A stretch of 64,000 nucleotides of DNA from JAGIBJ01 sp032119595 (lineage in GTDB: Bacteria; Actinomycetota; Thermoleophilia; Solirubrobacterales; Solirubrobacteraceae), in NCBI GenBank assembly GCA_032119595.1, contig JAUMBQ010000006.1:1240001-1304000 (forward strand), given 5' to 3'. The notes under the pieces were generated by a model. That model made no database searches, was not told where the DNA came from, and saw only the letters and a program-made list of their open reading frames with translations. Both the position numbers and the translations under genes were made by a program. Below, piece by piece: positions 63,138-64,000 of this stretch; the stretch's first letter is position 1; each line of letters starts with the position of its first letter.

Positions 63138-63571
63138 CCCTGGTAATCGAGTTTTCCCGGTGTAAGACTGGACCGTCTTGCGGAGTGTTGCGCAATTCCG
63201 CTTTTTGAACGAGATTCTGAAACCGACGGTATCGCTACGCTACGTTGATGGTGCTTAGCCGGGTGGACAGCCTGGCTGCGCGGACAGGCTTGGGTCGTCC
63301 TCGGATGATCCCCGGCGACGGGCGGTTTTCACAGGGGGAGGCCGCCCGTTCGCCGTGCCACTCGATTCGTCGAGTGATGCTCTCCGGTCAAAGGAGGTCC
63401 AGGCGCGTCCGCAGCGGATCGGTGCTGGCAGCGGCTGCTGGCGCCGACGCGCACCTCTCGTGGTTCATTTCGGGAAACGCGCCGTATCGCAGTTGATAGG
63501 GTCGCTCCCTGGAGTGCCACCCCCGTGGTGCCACCGGCCGCCGCCGGTGCCAGCCAACAGGAGTTCGACCC
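63138..63571. other. Long intergenic region upstream of the secreted beta-propeller gene
   Basis: 434 bases. A weak TTGAAC (63206-63211) with TATCGC 19 bases later could be a promoter. CACCGGC (63532-63538) and GCCGGTG (63543-63549) form a 7-bp hairpin close to the gene, with ACAGGAG (63557-63563) as its ribosome site. A short plus-strand frame from 63245 lacks a good start and is not called. Confidence 0.4.
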
Positions 63572-64000
63572 ATGCGCAAGACGCTTCAGATCCCTCGAGC
63601 CGCGCGACTCTTGCTCGCGGCTGTGGCACTCTCCGTCGCTGCACCCGCTCCGACGCAAGCGGCTGAGGCCCCGCTTCGCGCGATCAGCCTCGACGCCAGC
63701 GGCGTCCCCCAGCAGATCGCCCCGAGCCAGATCTCGGCCGATGGTGACCAGACTCTCCGAGGGGCCGTCAGCACCGCCCAGATCAACACGGTCAGCACCG
63801 GCACCCGCGAGCTGCTCCCCCTCGGCAACGAGACCTACCGTTACGGCTTTGAGGCCTCCCCGGATCTGCGGCGGATCGCCTTCCAGTCGGCAACCGCGCT
63901 CAGTCCGCAGGACACCAACAGCAACAACGATCTCTACGTGTACGACCGGCCTACCGGCACGTACACGTTCGTGACCGCTGCTCCCGGCGGCGGCTCCCTC
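63572..64000 (+). CDS. Secreted TolB/WD40-like beta-propeller protein, 3' end missing
   Basis: 143 residues visible from ATG 63572, continuing past the window. ACAGGAG is 9 bases upstream. A signal peptide (1-29, ending PTQAAEA) is followed by SPDLRRIAFQSATALSPQDT and NNDLYVYDRPTGTYTFV, two PD40-like beta-propeller blades. Extracellular or envelope protein; further blades presumably follow. Confidence 0.82.
   Translation, partial: MRKTLQIPRAARLLLAAVALSVAAPAPTQAAEAPLRAISLDASGVPQQIAPSQISADGDQTLRGAVSTAQINTVSTGTRELLPLGNETYRYGFEASPDLRRIAFQSATALSPQDTNSNNDLYVYDRPTGTYTFVTAAPGGGSL

Noticed and set aside
63245..63496. 83-residue frame upstream of the beta-propeller gene
   Set aside because: No ribosome site, no motif and a composition like that of intergenic DNA.

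Overview
The window is about 70% G+C. It is dense with short or overlapping gene junctions (many GTGA or ATGA stop/start overlaps), uses GTG and TTG starts often, and has several promoters that appear to give leaderless or very short-leader transcripts. This suits a free-living actinobacterium. The mix of genes (NhaA fused to a DsbA-like domain, RDD protein families, long secreted Ig-repeat proteins, many glycosyltransferases) would fit the Thermoleophilia/Solirubrobacterales, but that placement is an inference: no rRNA or other marker for it is present.

Layout. 1-6.2 kb: end of purM, a four-gene run of RDD membrane proteins, and a sugar aminotransferase. 6.2-12.0 kb: a TetR regulator divergent from a complete CUT1-type sugar ABC importer (ATPase, lipoprotein, two permeases) with a CRP-like site in its promoter region. 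12.0-15.8 kb: NhaA-DsbA fusion and a YrdB-like protein, flanked by large inverted and dispersed repeats. 15.8-20.1 kb: MMPL transporter plus a two-component system. 20.2-37.3 kb: a surface-polysaccharide region (DUF354 protein, FlaA1/CapD-like dehydratase, O-antigen-ligase-like protein, GT39-like and GT4 transferases, metallophosphoesterase, flippase), which includes a five-gene translationally coupled operon. 38.5-42.7 kb: a 1393-residue secreted lectin/Ig-repeat protein with a (Pro-Thr)n stalk. 42.8-45.15 kb: a lower-G+C island with an ABC-type ATPase followed at once by a DUF4435/TOPRIM-like protein, the gene pair of PARIS anti-phage systems. 45.7-51.8 kb: three more glycosyltransferases, an SDR/TetR pair and a polyprenyl-phosphate sugar transferase. 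51.9-53.8 kb: a Fic protein and a ribbon-helix-helix/PIN toxin-antitoxin pair. 53.8-64 kb: membrane glycosyltransferase, PGRP-type amidase, transketolase, hydrolase, GH114-like protein, flavin-reductase-like protein, and the start of a secreted beta-propeller protein.

How it fits together. Much of the window makes, polymerises, exports or binds cell-surface polysaccharide. A defence island sits between the two halves of that locus, and further accessory genes (Fic, toxin-antitoxin) lie beside its right end. The most interesting items are the PARIS-like pair, a family of composite palindromic repeats present at least three times (12.5, 15.4 and 32.9 kb), a 113-bp inverted repeat after the ABC operon, a sugar permease with a CnaB-like domain in its extracytoplasmic loop, and a glycosyltransferase whose frame runs antisense through a whole glyoxalase-like gene.
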